This document shows positions 1 through 13,858 of a stretch of DNA of 64,000 nucleotides, piece by piece (position 1 is the first letter of the stretch; each line of letters starts with the position of its first letter). Position numbers and translations under genes: made by a program. The notes under the pieces are model-generated. The model did not search any database. It worked only from the letters and a program-made list of their open reading frames with translations, and was not told the origin of the DNA. The stretch comes from Luidia sarsii (taxonomy: Eukaryota > Echinodermata > Asteroidea > Paxillosida > Luidiidae), in NCBI GenBank assembly GCA_949987565.1, contig OX465114.1:7222933-7286932 (forward strand), written 5' to 3'.

Positions 1-1386
1 CTGCACACACAAGCTGCCTAAGTGACTGAGGTTGGTTCTTTTTGCTTGATCATAAAATCATCATACTGTGTTCGATTTCAGATTTTTCAACACTGATGGA
101 TAGATCTTTTCAAGGCCTGTTAGCAGGCCAAGTTTTAGCTTCGTCAATATAATAATGAAGGAGATATTAACGTGCAAAGTTTATTTTTCTTTCCAGCTGC
201 TATCCTCCGACTGACTGTTGTGTACTGCTGTGAGCACACACAAGCTGCCTAAGTGACTGAGGTTGGTTCTTTTTGCTTGATCGTAAAATCATCATACTGT
301 GTTCGATTTCAGATTTTTCAACACTGATAGATAGATCTTTTCAAGGCCTGTTAGCAGGCCACGTTTTAGCTTCGTCAATATAAAAATGAAGGAGATATTA
401 ACGTGCAAAGTGTATTTTTCTTTCCAGCTGCTGTCCGCCGACTGACTGTTGTGTACTGCTGTCTGCACACACAAGCTGCCTGAGTGACTGAGGTTGGTTC
501 TTTTTGCTTGATCATAAAATCATCATACTGTGTTCGATTTCAGATTTATCACTACTGATGGATAGATCTTTCCAAGGCCTGTTAGCAGGTCAAGTTTTAG
601 CTTCGTCAATATAAAAATGAAGGAGATATTAACGTGCAAAGTGTATTTTTCTTTCCAGCTGCTGTCCGCCGACTGACTGTTGTGTACTGCTGTCTGCACA
701 CACAAGCTGCCTGAGTGACTGAGGTTGGTTCTTTTTACTTGATCATAAAATCATCATAGTATGTTCGATTTCAGATTTTTCACTGCTGATGGATAGATCT
801 TTCCAAGGCCTGTTAGCAGGCCAAGTTTTAGCTTCGTCAATATAAAAATGAAGGAGATATTAACGTGCAAAGTGTATTTTTCTTTCCAGCTGCTGTCCGC
901 CGACTGACTGTTGTGTACTGCTGTCTGCACACACAAGCTGCCTAAGTGACTGAGGTTGGTTCTTTTTGCTTGATCATAAAATCATCATAGTATGTTCGAT
1001 TTCAGATTTTTCACTGCTGATGGGTAGATCTTTCCAAGGCCTGTTAGCAGGCCAAGTTTTAGCTTCGTCAATATAATAATGAAGGACATATTAACGTGCA
1101 AAGTGTATTTTTCTTTCCAGCTGCTGTCCGCCGACTGACTGTTGTGTACTGCTGTCTGCACACACAAGCTGCCTGAGTGACTGAGGTTGGTTCTTTTTGC
1201 TTGATCATAAAATCATCATACTGTGTTCGATTTCAGATTTTTCACTGCTGATGGATAGATCTTTCCAAGGCCTGTTAGCAGGTCAAGTTTTAGCTTCGTC
1301 AATATAAAAATGAAGGAGATATTAACGTGCAAAGTGTATTTTTCTTTCCAGCTGCTGTCCGCCGACTGACTGTTGTGTACTGCTGT

Positions 1387-4300
1387 CTGCACACACAAGC
1401 TGCCTAAGTGACTGAGGTTGGTTCTTTTTGCTTAATCATAAAATCATCATAGTATGTTCGATTTCAGATTTTTCACTGCTGATGGATAGATCTTTCCAAG
1501 GCCTGTTAGCAGGCCAAGTTTTAGCTTCGTCAATATAATAATGAAGGAGATATTAACGTGCAAAGTTTATTTTTCTTTCCAGCTGCTGTCCTCCGACTGA
1601 CTGTTGTGTACTGCTGTCTGCACACACAAGCTGCCTGAGTGACTGAGGTTGGTTCTTTTTGCTTGATCATAAAATCATCATACTGTGTTCGATTTCAGAT
1701 TTATCACTACTGATGGATAGATCTTTCCAAGGCCTGTTAGCAGGTCAAGTTTTAGCTTCGTCAATATAAAAATGAAGGAGATATTAACGTGCAAAGTGTA
1801 TTTTTCTTTCCAGCTGCTGTCCGCCGACTGACTGTTGTGTACTGCTGTCTGCACACACAAGCTGCCTAAGTGACTGAGGTTGGTTCTTTTTGCTTAATCA
1901 TAAAATCATCATAGTATGTTCGATTTCAGATTTTTCACTGCTGATGGATAGATCTTTCCAAGGCCTGTTAGCAGGCCAAGTTTTAGCTTCGTCAATATAA
2001 TAATGAAGGAGATATTAACGTGCAAAGTTTATTTTTCTTTCCAGCTGCTGTCCTCCGACTGACTGTTGTGTACTGCTGTCTGCACACACAAGCTGCCTAA
2101 GTGACTGAGGTTGGTTCTTTTTGCTTGATCGTAAAATCATCATACTGTGTTCGATTTCAGATTTTTCAACACTGATGGATAGATCTTTTCAAGGCCTGTT
2201 AGCAGGCCAAGTTTTAGCTTCGTCAATATAAAAATGAAGGAGATATTAACGTGCAAAGTGTATTTTTCTTTCCAGCTGCTGTCCGCCGACTGACTGTTGT
2301 GTACTGCTGTCTGCACACACAAGCTGCCTGAGTGACTGAGGTTGGTTCTTTTTGCTTGATCATAAAATCATTATACTGTGTTCGATTTCAGATTTATCAC
2401 TACTGATGGATAGATCTTTCCAAGGCCTGTTAGCAGGTCAAGTTTTAGCTTCGTCAATATAAAAATGAAGGAGATATTAACGTGCAAAGTGTATTTTTCT
2501 TTCCAGCTGCTGTCCTCCGACTGACTGTTGTGTACTGCTGTCTGCACACACAAGCTGCCTGAGTGACTGAGGTTGGTTCTTTTTACTTGATCATAAAATC
2601 ATCATAGTATGTTCGATTTCAGATTTTTCACTGCTGATGGATAGATCTTTCCAAGGCCTGTTAGCAGGCCAAGTTTTAGCTTCGTCAATAGAATAATGAA
2701 GGAGATATTAACGTGCAAACTTTATTTTTCTTTCCAGCTGCTGTCCTCCGACTGACTGTTGTGTACTGCTGTCTGCAAACACAAGCTGCCTGAGTGACTG
2801 AGGTTGGTTCTTTTTGCTTGATCATAAAATCATCATACTGTGTTCGATTTCAGATTTATCACTACTGATGGATAGATCTTTCCAAGGCCTGTTAGCAGGC
2901 CAAGTTTTAGCTTCGTCAATAGAATAATGAAGGAGATATTAACGTGCAAACTTTATTTTTCTTTCCAGCTGCTGTCCTCCGACTGACTGTTGTGTACTGC
3001 TGTCTGCACACACAAGCTGCCTAAGTGACTGAGGTTGGTTCTTTTTGCTTGATCATAAAATCATCATACTGTGTTCGATTTCAGATTTTTCACTGCTGAT
3101 GGATAGATCTTTCCAAGGCCTGTTAGCAGGTCAAGTTTTAGCTTCGTCAATATAAAAATGAAGGAGATATTAACGTGCAAAGTGTATTTTTCTTTCCAGC
3201 TGCTGTCCGCCGACTGACTGTTGTGTACTGCTGTCTGCACACACAAGCTGCCTAAGTGACTGAGGTTGGTTCTTTTTGCTTAATCATAAAATCATCATAG
3301 TATGTTCGATTTCAGATTTTTCACTGCTGATGGATAGATCTTTCCAAGGCCTGTTAGCAGGCCAAGTTTTAGCTTCGTCAATATAATAATGAAGGAGATA
3401 TTAACGTGCAAAGTTTATTTTTCTTTCCAGCTGCTGTCCTCCGACTGACTGTTGTGTACTGCTGTCTGCACACACAAGCTGCCTAAGTGACTGAGGTTGG
3501 TTCTTTTTGCTTGATCGTAAAATCATCATACTGTGTTCGATTTCAGATTTTTCAACACTGATGGATAGATCTTTTCAAGGCCTGTTAGCAGGCCAAGTTT
3601 TAGCTTCGTCAATATAAAAATGAAGGAGATATTAACGTGCAAAGTGTATTTTTCTTTCCAGCTGCTGTCCGCCGACTGACTGTTGTGTACTGCTGTCTGC
3701 ACACACAAGCTGCCTGAGTGACTGAGGTTGGTTCTTTTTGCTTGATCATAAAATCATTATACTGTGTTCGATTTCAGATTTATCACTACTGATGGATAGA
3801 TCTTTCCAAGGCCTGTTAGCAGGTCAAGTTTTAGCTTCGTCAATATAAAAATGAAGGAGATATTAACGTGCAAAGTGTATTTTTCTTTCCAGCTGCTGTC
3901 CGCCGACTGACTGTTGTGTACTGCTGTCTGCACACACAAGCTGCCTGAGTGACTGAGGTTGGTTCTTTTTACTTGATCATAAAATCATCATAGTATGTTC
4001 GATTTCAGATTTTTCACTGCTGATGGATAGATCTTTCCAAGGCCTGTTAGCAGGCAAAGTTTTAGCTTCGTCAATAGAATAATGAAGGAGATATTAACGT
4101 GCAAACTTTATTTTTCTTTCCAGCTGCTGTCCTCCGACTGACTGTTGTGTACTGCTGTCTGCAAACACAAGCTGCCTGAGTGACTGAGGTTGGTTCTTTT
4201 TGCTTGATCATAAAATCATCATACTGTGTTCGATTTCAGATTTATCACTACTGATGGATAGATCTTTCCAAGGCCTGTTAGCAGGCCAAGTTTTAGCTTC

Positions 4301-5775
4301 GTCAATAGAATAATGAAGGAGATATTAACGTGCAAACTTTATTTTTCTTTCCAGCTGCTGTCCTCCGACTGACTGTTGTGTACTGCTGTCTGCACACACA
4401 AGCTGCCTAAGTGACTGAGGTTGGTTCTTTTTGCTTGATCGTAAAATCATCATACTGTGTTCGATTTCAGATTTTTCAACACTGATGGATAGATCTTTTC
4501 AAGGCCTGTTAGCAGGCCAAGTTTTAGCTTCGTCAATATAAAAATGAAGGAGATATTAACGTGCAAAGTGTATTTTTCTTTCCAGCTGCTGTCCGCCGAC
4601 TGACTGTTGTGTACTGCTGTCTGCACACACAAGCTGCCTAAGTGACTGAGGTTGGTTCTTTTTGCTTGATCATAAAATCATCATAGTATGTTCGATTTCA
4701 GATTTTTCACTGCTGATGGGTAGATCTTTCCAAGGCCTGTTAGCAGGCCAAGTTTTAGCTTCGTCAATATAATAATGAAGGACATATTAACGTGCAAAGT
4801 GTATTTTTCTTTCCAGCTGCTGTCCGCCGACTGACTGTTGTGTACTGCTGTCTGCACACACAAGCTGCCTGAGTGACTGAGGTTGGTTCTTTTTGCTTGA
4901 TCATAAAATCATCATAGTATGTTCGATTTTAGATTTATCACTACTAATGGATAGATCTTTCCAAGGCCTGTTAGCAGGTCAAGTTTTAGCTTCGTCAATA
5001 TAAAAATTAAGGAGATATTAACGTGCAAAGTGTAGTTTTCTTTCCAGCTGCTGTCCGCCGACTGACTGTTGTGTACTGCTGTCTGCACACACAAGCTGCC
5101 TGAGTGACTGAGGTTGGTTCTTTTTGCTTGATCATAAAATCATCATACTGTGTTCGATTTCAGATTTATCACTGCTGATGGATAGATCTTTCCAAGGCCT
5201 GTTAGCAGGTCAAGTTTTAGCTTCGTCAATATAAAAATGAAGGAGATATTAACGTGCAAAGTGTATTTTTCTTTCCAGCTGCTGTCCGCCGACTGACTGT
5301 TGTGTACTGCTGTCTGCACACACAAGATGCCTAAGTGACTGAGGTTGGTTCTTTTTGCTTGATCATAAAATCATCATAGTATGTTCGATTTCAGATTTTT
5401 CACTGCTGATGGATAGATCTTTCCAAGGCCTGTTAGCAGGCCAAGTTTTAGCTTCGTCAATATAATAATGAAGGAGATATTAACGTGCAAAGTTTATTTT
5501 TCTTTCCAGCTGCTGTCCTCCGACTGACTGTTGTGTACTGCTGTCTGCACACACAAGCTGCCTAAGTGACTGAGGTTGGTTCTTTTTGCTTGATCGTAAA
5601 ATCATCATACTGTGTTCGATTTCAGATTTTTCAACACTGATGGATAGATCTTTTCAAGGCCTGTTAGCAGGCCAAGTTTTAGCTTCGTCAATATAAAAAT
5701 GAAGGAGATATTAACGTGCAAAGTGTATTTTTCTTTCCAGCTGCTGTCCGCCGACTGACTGTTGTGTACTGCTGT
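1387..5775 (+). repeat. Domain A long block, copy 1 (19 monomers)
   Basis: This string of monomers recurs 4,620 bp (20 monomers) downstream in the same order. Linked private markers repeat at that offset. A48 units start at 1387, 1849 and 3235. T62 units start at 2311 and 3697. G150 units carrying CAAACTTT start at 2542 and 2773. The C163 unit starts at 4621. Inside the block, the string starting at 1849 recurs at 3235, six monomers later, so a 1,386-bp 6-mer is nested in it. Confidence 0.85.
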
Positions 5776-6006
5776 CTGCACACACAAGCTGCCTGAGTGA
5801 CTGAGGTTGGTTCTTTTTGCTTGATCATAAAATCATCATACTGTGTTCGATTTCAGATTTTTCAACACTGATGGATAGATCTTTTCAAGGCCTGTTAGCA
5901 GGCCAAGTTTTAGCTTCGTCAATATAAAAATGAAGGAGATATTAACGTGCAAAGTGTATTTTTCTTTCCAGCTGCTGTCCGCCGACTGACTGTTGTGTAC
6001 TGCTGT
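4621..6006 (+). repeat. C163-led 6-mer block, copy 1
   Basis: Six monomers led by a C163/G100 unit (GGACATATT, GATGGGTAG), then a unit with AAAAATTAAGG and TACTAATGG, then type 1-like, type 2 and two type 3 units. The same order is seen at 9241-10395 (five units) and 11550-12935 (six units). A related start is at 13398. Confidence 0.8.
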
Positions 6007-8547
6007 CTGCACACACAAGCTGCCTAAGTGACTGAGGTTGGTTCTTTTTGCTTAATCATAAAATCATCATAGTATGTTCGATTTCAGATTTTTCACTGCT
6101 GATGGATAGATCTTTCCAAGGCCTGTTAGCAGGCCAAGTTTTAGCTTCGTCAATATAATAATGAAGGAGATATTAACGTGCAAAGTTTATTTTTCTTTCC
6201 AGCTGCTGTCCTCCGACTGACTGTTGTGTACTGCTGTCTGCACACACAAGCTGCCTGAGTGACTGAGGTTGGTTCTTTTTGCTTGATCATAAAATCATCA
6301 TACTGTGTTCGATTTCAGATTTATCACTACTGATGGATAGATCTTTCCAAGGCCTGTTAGCAGGTCAAGTTTTAGCTTCGTCAATATAAAAATGAAGGAG
6401 ATATTAACGTGCAAAGTGTATTTTTCTTTCCAGCTGCTGTCCGCCGACTGACTGTTGTGTACTGCTGTCTGCACACACAAGCTGCCTAAGTGACTGAGGT
6501 TGGTTCTTTTTGCTTAATCATAAAATCATCATAGTATGTTCGATTTCAGATTTTTCACTGCTGATGGATAGATCTTTCCAAGGCCTGTTAGCAGGCCAAG
6601 TTTTAGCTTCGTCAATATAATAATGAAGGAGATATTAACGTGCAAAGTTTATTTTTCTTTCCAGCTGCTGTCCTCCGACTGACTGTTGTCTACTGCTGTC
6701 TGCACACACAAGCTGCCTAAGTGACTGAGGTTGGTTCTTTTTGCTTGATCGTAAAATCATCATACTGTGTTCGATTTCAGATTTTTCAACACTGATGGAT
6801 AGATCTTTTCAAGGCCTGTTAGCAGGCCAAGTTTTAGCTTCGTCAATATAAAAATGAAGGAGATATTAACGTGCAAAGTGTATTTTTCTTTCCAGCTGCT
6901 GTCCGCCGACTGACTGTTGTGTACTGCTGTCTGCACACACAAGCTGCCTGAGTGACTGAGGTTGGTTCTTTTTGCTTGATCATAAAATCATTATACTGTG
7001 TTCGATTTCAGATTTATCACTACTGATGGATAGATCTTTCCAAGGCCTGTTAGCAGGTCAAGTTTTAGCTTCGTCAATATAAAAATGAAGGAGATATTAA
7101 CGTGCAAAGTGTATTTTTCTTTCCAGCTGCTGTCCTCCGACTGACTGTTGTGTACTGCTGTCTGCACACACAAGCTGCCTGAGTGACTGAGGTTGGTTCT
7201 TTTTACTTGATCATAAAATCATCATAGTATGTTCGATTTCAGATTTTTCACTGCTGATGGATAGATCTTTCCAAGGCCTGTTAGCAGGCCAAGTTTTAGC
7301 TTCGTCAATAGAATAATGAAGGAGATATTAACGTGCAAACTTTATTTTTCTTTCCAGCTGCTGTCCTCCGACTGACTGTTGTGTACTGCTGTCTGCAAAC
7401 ACAAGCTGCCTGAGTGACTGAGGTTGGTTCTTTTTGCTTGATCATAAAATCATCATACTGTGTTCGATTTCAGATTTATCACTACTGATGGATAGATCTT
7501 TCCAAGGCCTGTTAGCAGGCCAAGTTTTAGCTTCGTCAATAGAATAATGAAGGAGATATTAACGTGCAAACTTTATTTTTCTTTCCAGCTGCTGTCCTCC
7601 GACTGACTGTTGTGTACTGCTGTCTGCACACACAAGCTGCCTAAGTGACTGAGGTTGGTTCTTTTTGCTTGATCATAAAATCATCATACTGTGTTCGATT
7701 TCAGATTTTTCACTGCTGATGGATAGATCTTTCCAAGGCCTGTTAGCAGGTCAAGTTTTAGCTTCGTCAATATAAAAATGAAGGAGATATTAACGTGCAA
7801 AGTGTATTTTTCTTTCCAGCTGCTGTCCGCCGACTGACTGTTGTGTACTGCTGTCTGCACACACAAGCTGCCTAAGTGACTGAGGTTGGTTCTTTTTGCT
7901 TAATCATAAAATCATCATAGTATGTTCGATTTCAGATTTTTCACTGCTGATGGATAGATCTTTCCAAGGCCTGTTAGCAGGCCAAGTTTTAGCTTCGTCA
8001 ATATAATAATGAAGGAGATATTAACGTGCAAAGTTTATTTTTCTTTCCAGCTGCTGTCCTCCGACTGACTGTTGTGTACTGCTGTCTGCACACACAAGCT
8101 GCCTAAGTGACTGAGGTTGGTTCTTTTTGCTTGATCGTAAAATCATCATACTGTGTTCGATTTCAGATTTTTCAACACTGATGGATAGATCTTTTCAAGG
8201 CCTGTTAGCAGGCCAAGTTTTAGCTTCGTCAATATAAAAATGAAGGAGATATTAACGTGCAAAGTGTATTTTTCTTTCCAGCTGCTGTCCGCCGACTGAC
8301 TGTTGTGTACTGCTGTCTGCACACACAAGCTGCCTGAGTGACTGAGGTTGGTTCTTTTTGCTTGATCATAAAATCATTATACTGTGTTCGATTTCAGATT
8401 TATCACTACTGATGGATAGATCTTTCCAAGGCCTGTTAGCAGGTCAAGTTTTAGCTTCGTCAATATAAAAATGAAGGAGATATTAACGTGCAAAGTGTAT
8501 TTTTCTTTCCAGCTGCTGTCCGCCGACTGACTGTTGTGTACTGCTGT

Positions 8548-8778
8548 CTGCACACACAAGCTGCCTGAGTGACTGAGGTTGGTTCTTTTTGCTTGATCAT
8601 AAAATCATTATACTGTGTTCGATTTCAGATTTATCACTACTGATGGATAGATCTTTCCAAGGCCTGTTAGCAGGTCAAGTTTTAGCTTCGTCAATAGAAT
8701 AATGAAGGAGATATTAACGTGCAAACTTTATTTTTCTTTCCAGCTGCTGTCCTCCGACTGACTGTTGTGTACTGCTGT
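8548..8778 (+). repeat. Hybrid monomer in domain A
   Basis: The first part matches the T62/A86/T128 units such as 3697-3927. The last part, with CAATAGAAT and CAAACTTT, matches the G150 units such as 4159-4389. The switch lies between m128 and m150. It coincides with a two-into-one change relative to the first copy of the long block, as expected from an unequal exchange in register. Confidence 0.75.
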
Positions 8779-9240
8779 CTGCACACACAAGCTGCCTAAG
8801 TGACTGAGGTTGGTTCTTTTTGCTTGATCGTAAAATCATCATACTGTGTTCGATTTCAGATTTTTCAACACTGATGGATAGATCTTTTCAAGGCCTGTTA
8901 GCAGGCCAAGTTTTAGCTTCGTCAATATAAAAATGAAGGAAATAATAACGTGCAAAGTGTATTTTTCTTTCCAGCTGCTCTCCGCCGACTGACTGTTGTG
9001 TACTGCTGTCTGCACACACAAGCTGCCTGAGTGACTGAGGTTGGTTCTTTTTGCTTGATCATAAAATCATCATACTGTGTTCGATTTCAGATTTTTCACT
9101 ACTGATGGATAGATCTTTCCAAGGCCTGTTAGCAGGTCAAGTTTTAGCTTCGTCAATATAAAAATGAAGGAGATATTAACGTGCAAAGTGTATTTTTCTT
9201 TCCAGCTGCTGTCCGCCGACTGACTGTTGTGTACTGCTGT

Positions 9241-10395
9241 CTGCACACACAAGCTGCCTAAGTGACTGAGGTTGGTTCTTTTTGCTTGATCATAAAATCA
9301 TCATAGTATGTTCGATTTCAGATTTTTCACTGCTGATGGGTAGATCTTTCCAAGGCCTGTTAGCAGGCCAAGTTTTAGCTTCGTCAATATAATAATGAAG
9401 GACATATTAACGTGCAAAGTGTATTTTTCTTTCCAGCTGCTGTCCGCCGACTGACTGTTGTGTACTGCTGTCTGCACACACAAGATGCCTGAGTGACTGA
9501 GGTTGGTTCTTTTTGCTTGATCATAAAATCATCATAGTATGTTCGATTTTAGATTTATCACTACTAATGGATAGATCTTTCCAAGGCCTGTTAGCAGGTC
9601 AAGTTTTAGCTTCGTCAATATAAAAATTAAGGAGATATTAACGTGCAAAGTGTATTTTTCTTTCCAGCTGCTGTCCGCCGACTGACTGTTGTGTACTGCT
9701 GTCTGCACACACAAGCTGCCTGAGTGACTGAGGTTGGTTCTTTTTGCTTGATCATAAAATCATCATACTGTGTTCGATTTCAGATTTATCACTGCTGATG
9801 GATAGATCTTTCCAAGGCCTGTTAGCAGGTCAAGTTTTAGCTTCGTCAATATAAAAATGAAGGAGATATTAACGTGCAAAGTGTATTTTTCTTTCCAGCT
9901 GCTGTCCGCCGACTGACTGTTGTGTACTGCTGTCTGCACACACAAGATGCCTAAGTGACTGAGGTTGGTTCTTTTTGCTTGATCATAAAATCATCATAGT
10001 ATGTTCGATTTCAGATTTTTCACTGCTGATGGATAGATCTTTCCAAGGCCTGTTAGCAGGCCAAGTTTTAGCTTCGTCAATATAATAATGAAGGAGATAT
10101 TAACGTGCAAAGTTTATTTTTCTTTCCAGCTGCTGTCCTCCGACTGACTGTTGTGTACTGCTGTCTGCACACACAAGCTGCCTAAGTGACTGAGGTTGGT
10201 TCTTTTTGCTTGATCGTAAAATCATCATACTGTGTTCGATTTCAGATTTTTCAACACTGATGGATAGATCTTTTCAAGGCCTGTTAGCAGGCCAAGTTTT
10301 AGCTTCGTCAATATAAAAATGAAGGAGATATTAACGTGCAAAGTGTATTTTTCTTTCCAGCTGCTGTCCGCCGACTGACTGTTGTGTACTGCTGT
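9241..10395 (+). repeat. C163-led block, copy 2 (5 units)
   Basis: Repeats the first five units of the 4621-6006 block. Its second unit reads CAAGATGCC at the start and GTGTATTTTTC rather than GTGTAGTTTTC, so it is not the direct duplicate of every other copy. Confidence 0.75.
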
Positions 10396-10857
10396 CTGCA
10401 CACACAAGCTGCCTGAGTGACTGAGGTTGGTTCTTTTTACTTGATCATAAAATCATCATAGTATGTTCGATTTCAGATTTTTCACTGCTGATGGATAGAT
10501 CTTTCCAAGGCCTGTGAGCAGGCCAAGTTTTAGCTTCGTCAATATAATAATGAAGGAGATATTAACGTGCAAAGTTTATTTTTCTTTCCAGCTGCTGTCC
10601 TCCGACTGACTGTTGTGTACTGCTGTCTGCAAACACAAGCTGCCTGAGTGACTGAGGTTGGTTCTTTTTGCTTGATCATAAAATCATCATACTGTGTTCG
10701 ATTTCAGATTTATCACTACTGATGGATAGATCTTTCCAAGGCCTGTTAGCAGGTCAAGTTTTAGCTTCGTCAATATAAAAATGAAGGAGATATTAACGTG
10801 CAAAGTGTATTTTTCTTTCCAGCTGCTGTCCGCCGACTGACTGTTGTGTACTGCTGT

Positions 10858-11318
10858 CTGCACACACAAGCTGCCTAAGTGACTGAGGTTGGTTCTTTTT
10901 GCTTGATCGTAAAATCATCATACTGTGTTCGATTTCAGATTTTTCAACACTGATGGATAGATCTTTTCAAGGCCTGTTAGCAGGTCAAGTTTTAGCTTCG
11001 TCAATATAATAATGAGGAGATATTAACGTGCAAAGTTTATTTTTCTTTCCAGCTGCTGTCCTCCGACTGACTGTTGTGTACTGCTGTCTGCACACACAAG
11101 CTGCCTAAGTGACTGAGGTTGGTTCTTTTTGCTTGATCGTAAAATCATCATACTGTGTTAGATTTCAGATTTTTCACCACTGATGGATAGATCTTTTCAA
11201 GGCCTGTTAGCAGGCCAAGTTTTAGCTTCGTCAATATAATAATGAAGGAGATATTAACGTGCAAAGTGTATTTTTCTTTCCAGCTGCTGTCCGCCGACTG
11301 ACTGTTGTGTAGTGCTGT
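10858..11318 (+). repeat. Two-monomer block with 1-bp deletion, copy 1
   Basis: The first monomer has lost one A in AATGAAGGAG (near 11015), making it 230 bp. The second has GTGTAGTGCTG near its end. Both features recur together at 14552-15012, so the deletion was copied as part of a larger block. One difference is visible: GTTAGATTT here against GTTCGATTT in the other copy. Confidence 0.85.
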
Positions 11319-11549
11319 CTGCACACACAAGCTGCCTGAGTGACTGAGGTTGGTTCTTTTTGCTTGATCATAAAATCATCATAGTATGTTCGATTTCAGA
11401 TTTTTCACTACTGATGGATAGATCTTTCCAAGGCCTGTTAGCAGGTCAAGTTTTAGCTTCGTCAATATAAAAATGAAGGAGATATTAACGTGCAAAGTGT
11501 ATTTTTCTTTCCAGCTGCTGTCCGCCGACTGACTGTTGTGTACTGCTGT

Positions 11550-12935
11550 CTGCACACACAAGCTGCCTAAGTGACCGAGGTTGGTTCTTTTTGCTTGATC
11601 ATAAAATCATCATAGTATGTTCGATTTCAGATTTTTCACTGCTGATGGGTAGATCTTTCCAAGGCCTGTTAGCAGGCCAAGTTTTAGCTTCGTCAATATA
11701 ATAATGAAGGACATATTAACGTGCAAAGTGTATTTTTCTTTCCAGCTGCTGTCCGCCGACTGACTGTTGTGTACTGCTGTCTGCACACACAAGATGCCTG
11801 AGTGACTGAGGTTGGTTCTTTTTGCTTGATCATAAAATCATCATAGTATGTTCGATTTTAGATTTATCACTACTAATGGATAGATCTTTCCAAGGCCTGT
11901 TAGCAGGTCAAGTTTTAGCTTCGTCAATATAAAAATTAAGGAGATATTAACGTGCAAAGTGTAGTTTTCTTTCCAGCTGCTGTCCGCCGACTGACTGTTG
12001 TGTACTGCTGTCTGCACACACAAGCTGCCTGAGTGACTGAGGTTGGTTCTTTTTGCTTGATCATAAAATCATCATACTGTGTTCGATTTCAGATTTATCA
12101 CTGCTGATGGATAGATCTTTCCAAGGCCTGTTAGCAGGTCAAGTTTTAGCTTCGTCAATATAAAAATGAAGGAGATATTAACGTGCAAAGTGTATTTTTC
12201 TTTCCAGCTGCTGTCCGCCGACTGACTGTTGTGTACTGCTGTCTGCACACACAAGATGCCTAAGTGACTGAGGTTGGTTCTTTTTGCTTGATCATAAAAT
12301 CATCATAGTATGTTCGATTTCAGATTTTTCACTGCTGATGGATAGATCTTTCCAAGGCCTGTTAGCAGGCCAAGTTTTAGCTTCGTCAATATAATAATGA
12401 AGGAGATATTAACGTGCAAAGTTTATTTTTCTTTCCAGCTGCTGTCCTCCGACTGACTGTTGTGTACTGCTGTCTGCACACACAAGCTGCCTAAGTGACT
12501 GAGGTTGGTTCTTTTTGCTTGATCGTAAAATCATCATACTGTGTTCGATTTCAGATTTTTCAACACTGATGGATAGATCTTTTCAAGGCCTGTTAGCAGG
12601 CCAAGTTTTAGCTTCGTCAATATAAAAATGAAGGAGATATTAACGTGCAAAGTGTATTTTTCTTTCCAGCTGCTGTCCGCCGACTGACTGTTGTGTACTG
12701 CTGTCTGCACACACAAGCTGCCTGAGTGACTGAGGTTGGTTCTTTTTGCTTGATCATAAAATCATCATACTGTGTTCGATTTCAGATTTTTCAACACTGA
12801 TGGATAGATCTTTTCAAGGCCTGTTAGCAGGCCAAGTTTTAGCTTCGTCAATATAAAAATGAAGGAGATATTAACGTGCAAAGTGTATTTTTCTTTCCAG
12901 CTGCTGTCCGCCGACTGACTGTTGTGTACTGCTGT
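11550..12935 (+). repeat. C163-led 6-mer block, copy 3
   Basis: Repeats all six units of the 4621-6006 block. A private C27 (GTGACCGAGG, about 11576) marks the first unit. Confidence 0.8.
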
Positions 12936-13628
12936 CTGCACACACAAGCTGCCTGAGTGACTGAGGTTGGTTCTTTTTACTTGATCATAAAATCATCATA
13001 GTATGTTCGATTTCAGATTTTTCACTGCTGATGGATAGATCTTTCCAAGGCCTGTGAGCAGGCCAAGTTTTAGCTTCGTCAATATAATAATGAAGGAGAT
13101 ATTAACGTGCAAAGTTTATTTTTCTTTCCAGCTGCTGTCCTCCGACTGACTGTTGTGTACTGCTGTCTGCAAACACAAGCTGCCTGAGTGACTGAGGTTG
13201 GTTCTTTTTGCTTGATCATAAAATCATCATACTGTGTTCGATTTCAGATTTATCACTACTGATGGATAGATCTTTCCAAGGCCTGTTAGCAGGTCAAGTT
13301 TTAGCTTCGTCAATATAAAAATGAAGGAGATATTAACGTGCAAAGTGTATTTTTCTTTCCAGCTGCTGTCCGCCGACTGACTGTTGTGTACTGCTGTCTG
13401 CACACACAAGCTGCCTAAGTGACTGAGGTTGGTTCTTTTTGCTTGATCATAACATCATCATAGTATGTTCGATTTCAGATTTTTCACTGCTGATGGGTAG
13501 ATCTTTCCAATGCCTGTTAGCAGGCCAAGTTTTAGCTTCGTCAATATAATAATGAAGGACATATTAACGTGCAAAGTGTATTTTTCTTTCCAGCTGCTGT
13601 CCGCCGACTGACTGTTGTGTACTGCTGT

Positions 13629-13858
13629 CTGCACACACAAGCTGCCTGAGTGACTGAGGTTGGTTCTTTTTGCTTGATCATAAAATCATCATAGTATGTT
13701 CGATTTCAGATTTATCACTACTAATGGATAGATCTTTCCAAGGCCTGTTAGCAGGTCAAGTTTTAGCTTCGTCAATATAAAAATTAAGGAGATATTAACG
13801 TGCAAAGTGTAGTTTCTTTCCAGCTGCTGTCCGCCGACTGACTGTTGTGTACTGCTGT
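13629..13858 (+). repeat. 230-bp monomer with independent 1-bp deletion
   Basis: The pyrimidine tract reads GTGTAGTTTCTTTCC, one T shorter than the GTGTAGTTTTC of its relatives at 4852 and 11781. This shifts the array phase by one base. It is the only other length change I could find in the window besides the shared A deletion near 11015 and 14709. Confidence 0.85.

Larger units (their letters stand above)
6007..10395 (+). repeat. Domain A long block, copy 2 (19 monomers)
   Basis: This is the second copy of the block at 1387-5775. It follows copy 1 with the same marker order, except around 8548-9240. There one fused monomer replaces two units, and an extra type 1/4-like monomer (9010-9240) restores the 20-monomer spacing. 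The unit at 8779-9009 has private changes (GGAAATAATAACG near 8938, CTGCTCTCC near 8976). The rest agrees closely by eye. Confidence 0.85.

Noticed and set aside
292..474. A minus-strand 60-codon open frame (beginning MCVQTAVHNS) repeated in about 198 of 277 monomers.
   Set aside because: It has no ATG and needs a TTG start. It is open only because 231 is 77 codons and one frame has a single stop per period. It is broken in 79 monomers, most often by T181 creating a TAA, and also by T193 (TGA), A135 (TAA) and others. Variation shows no codon-position bias that I can see, and I recognise no protein family.
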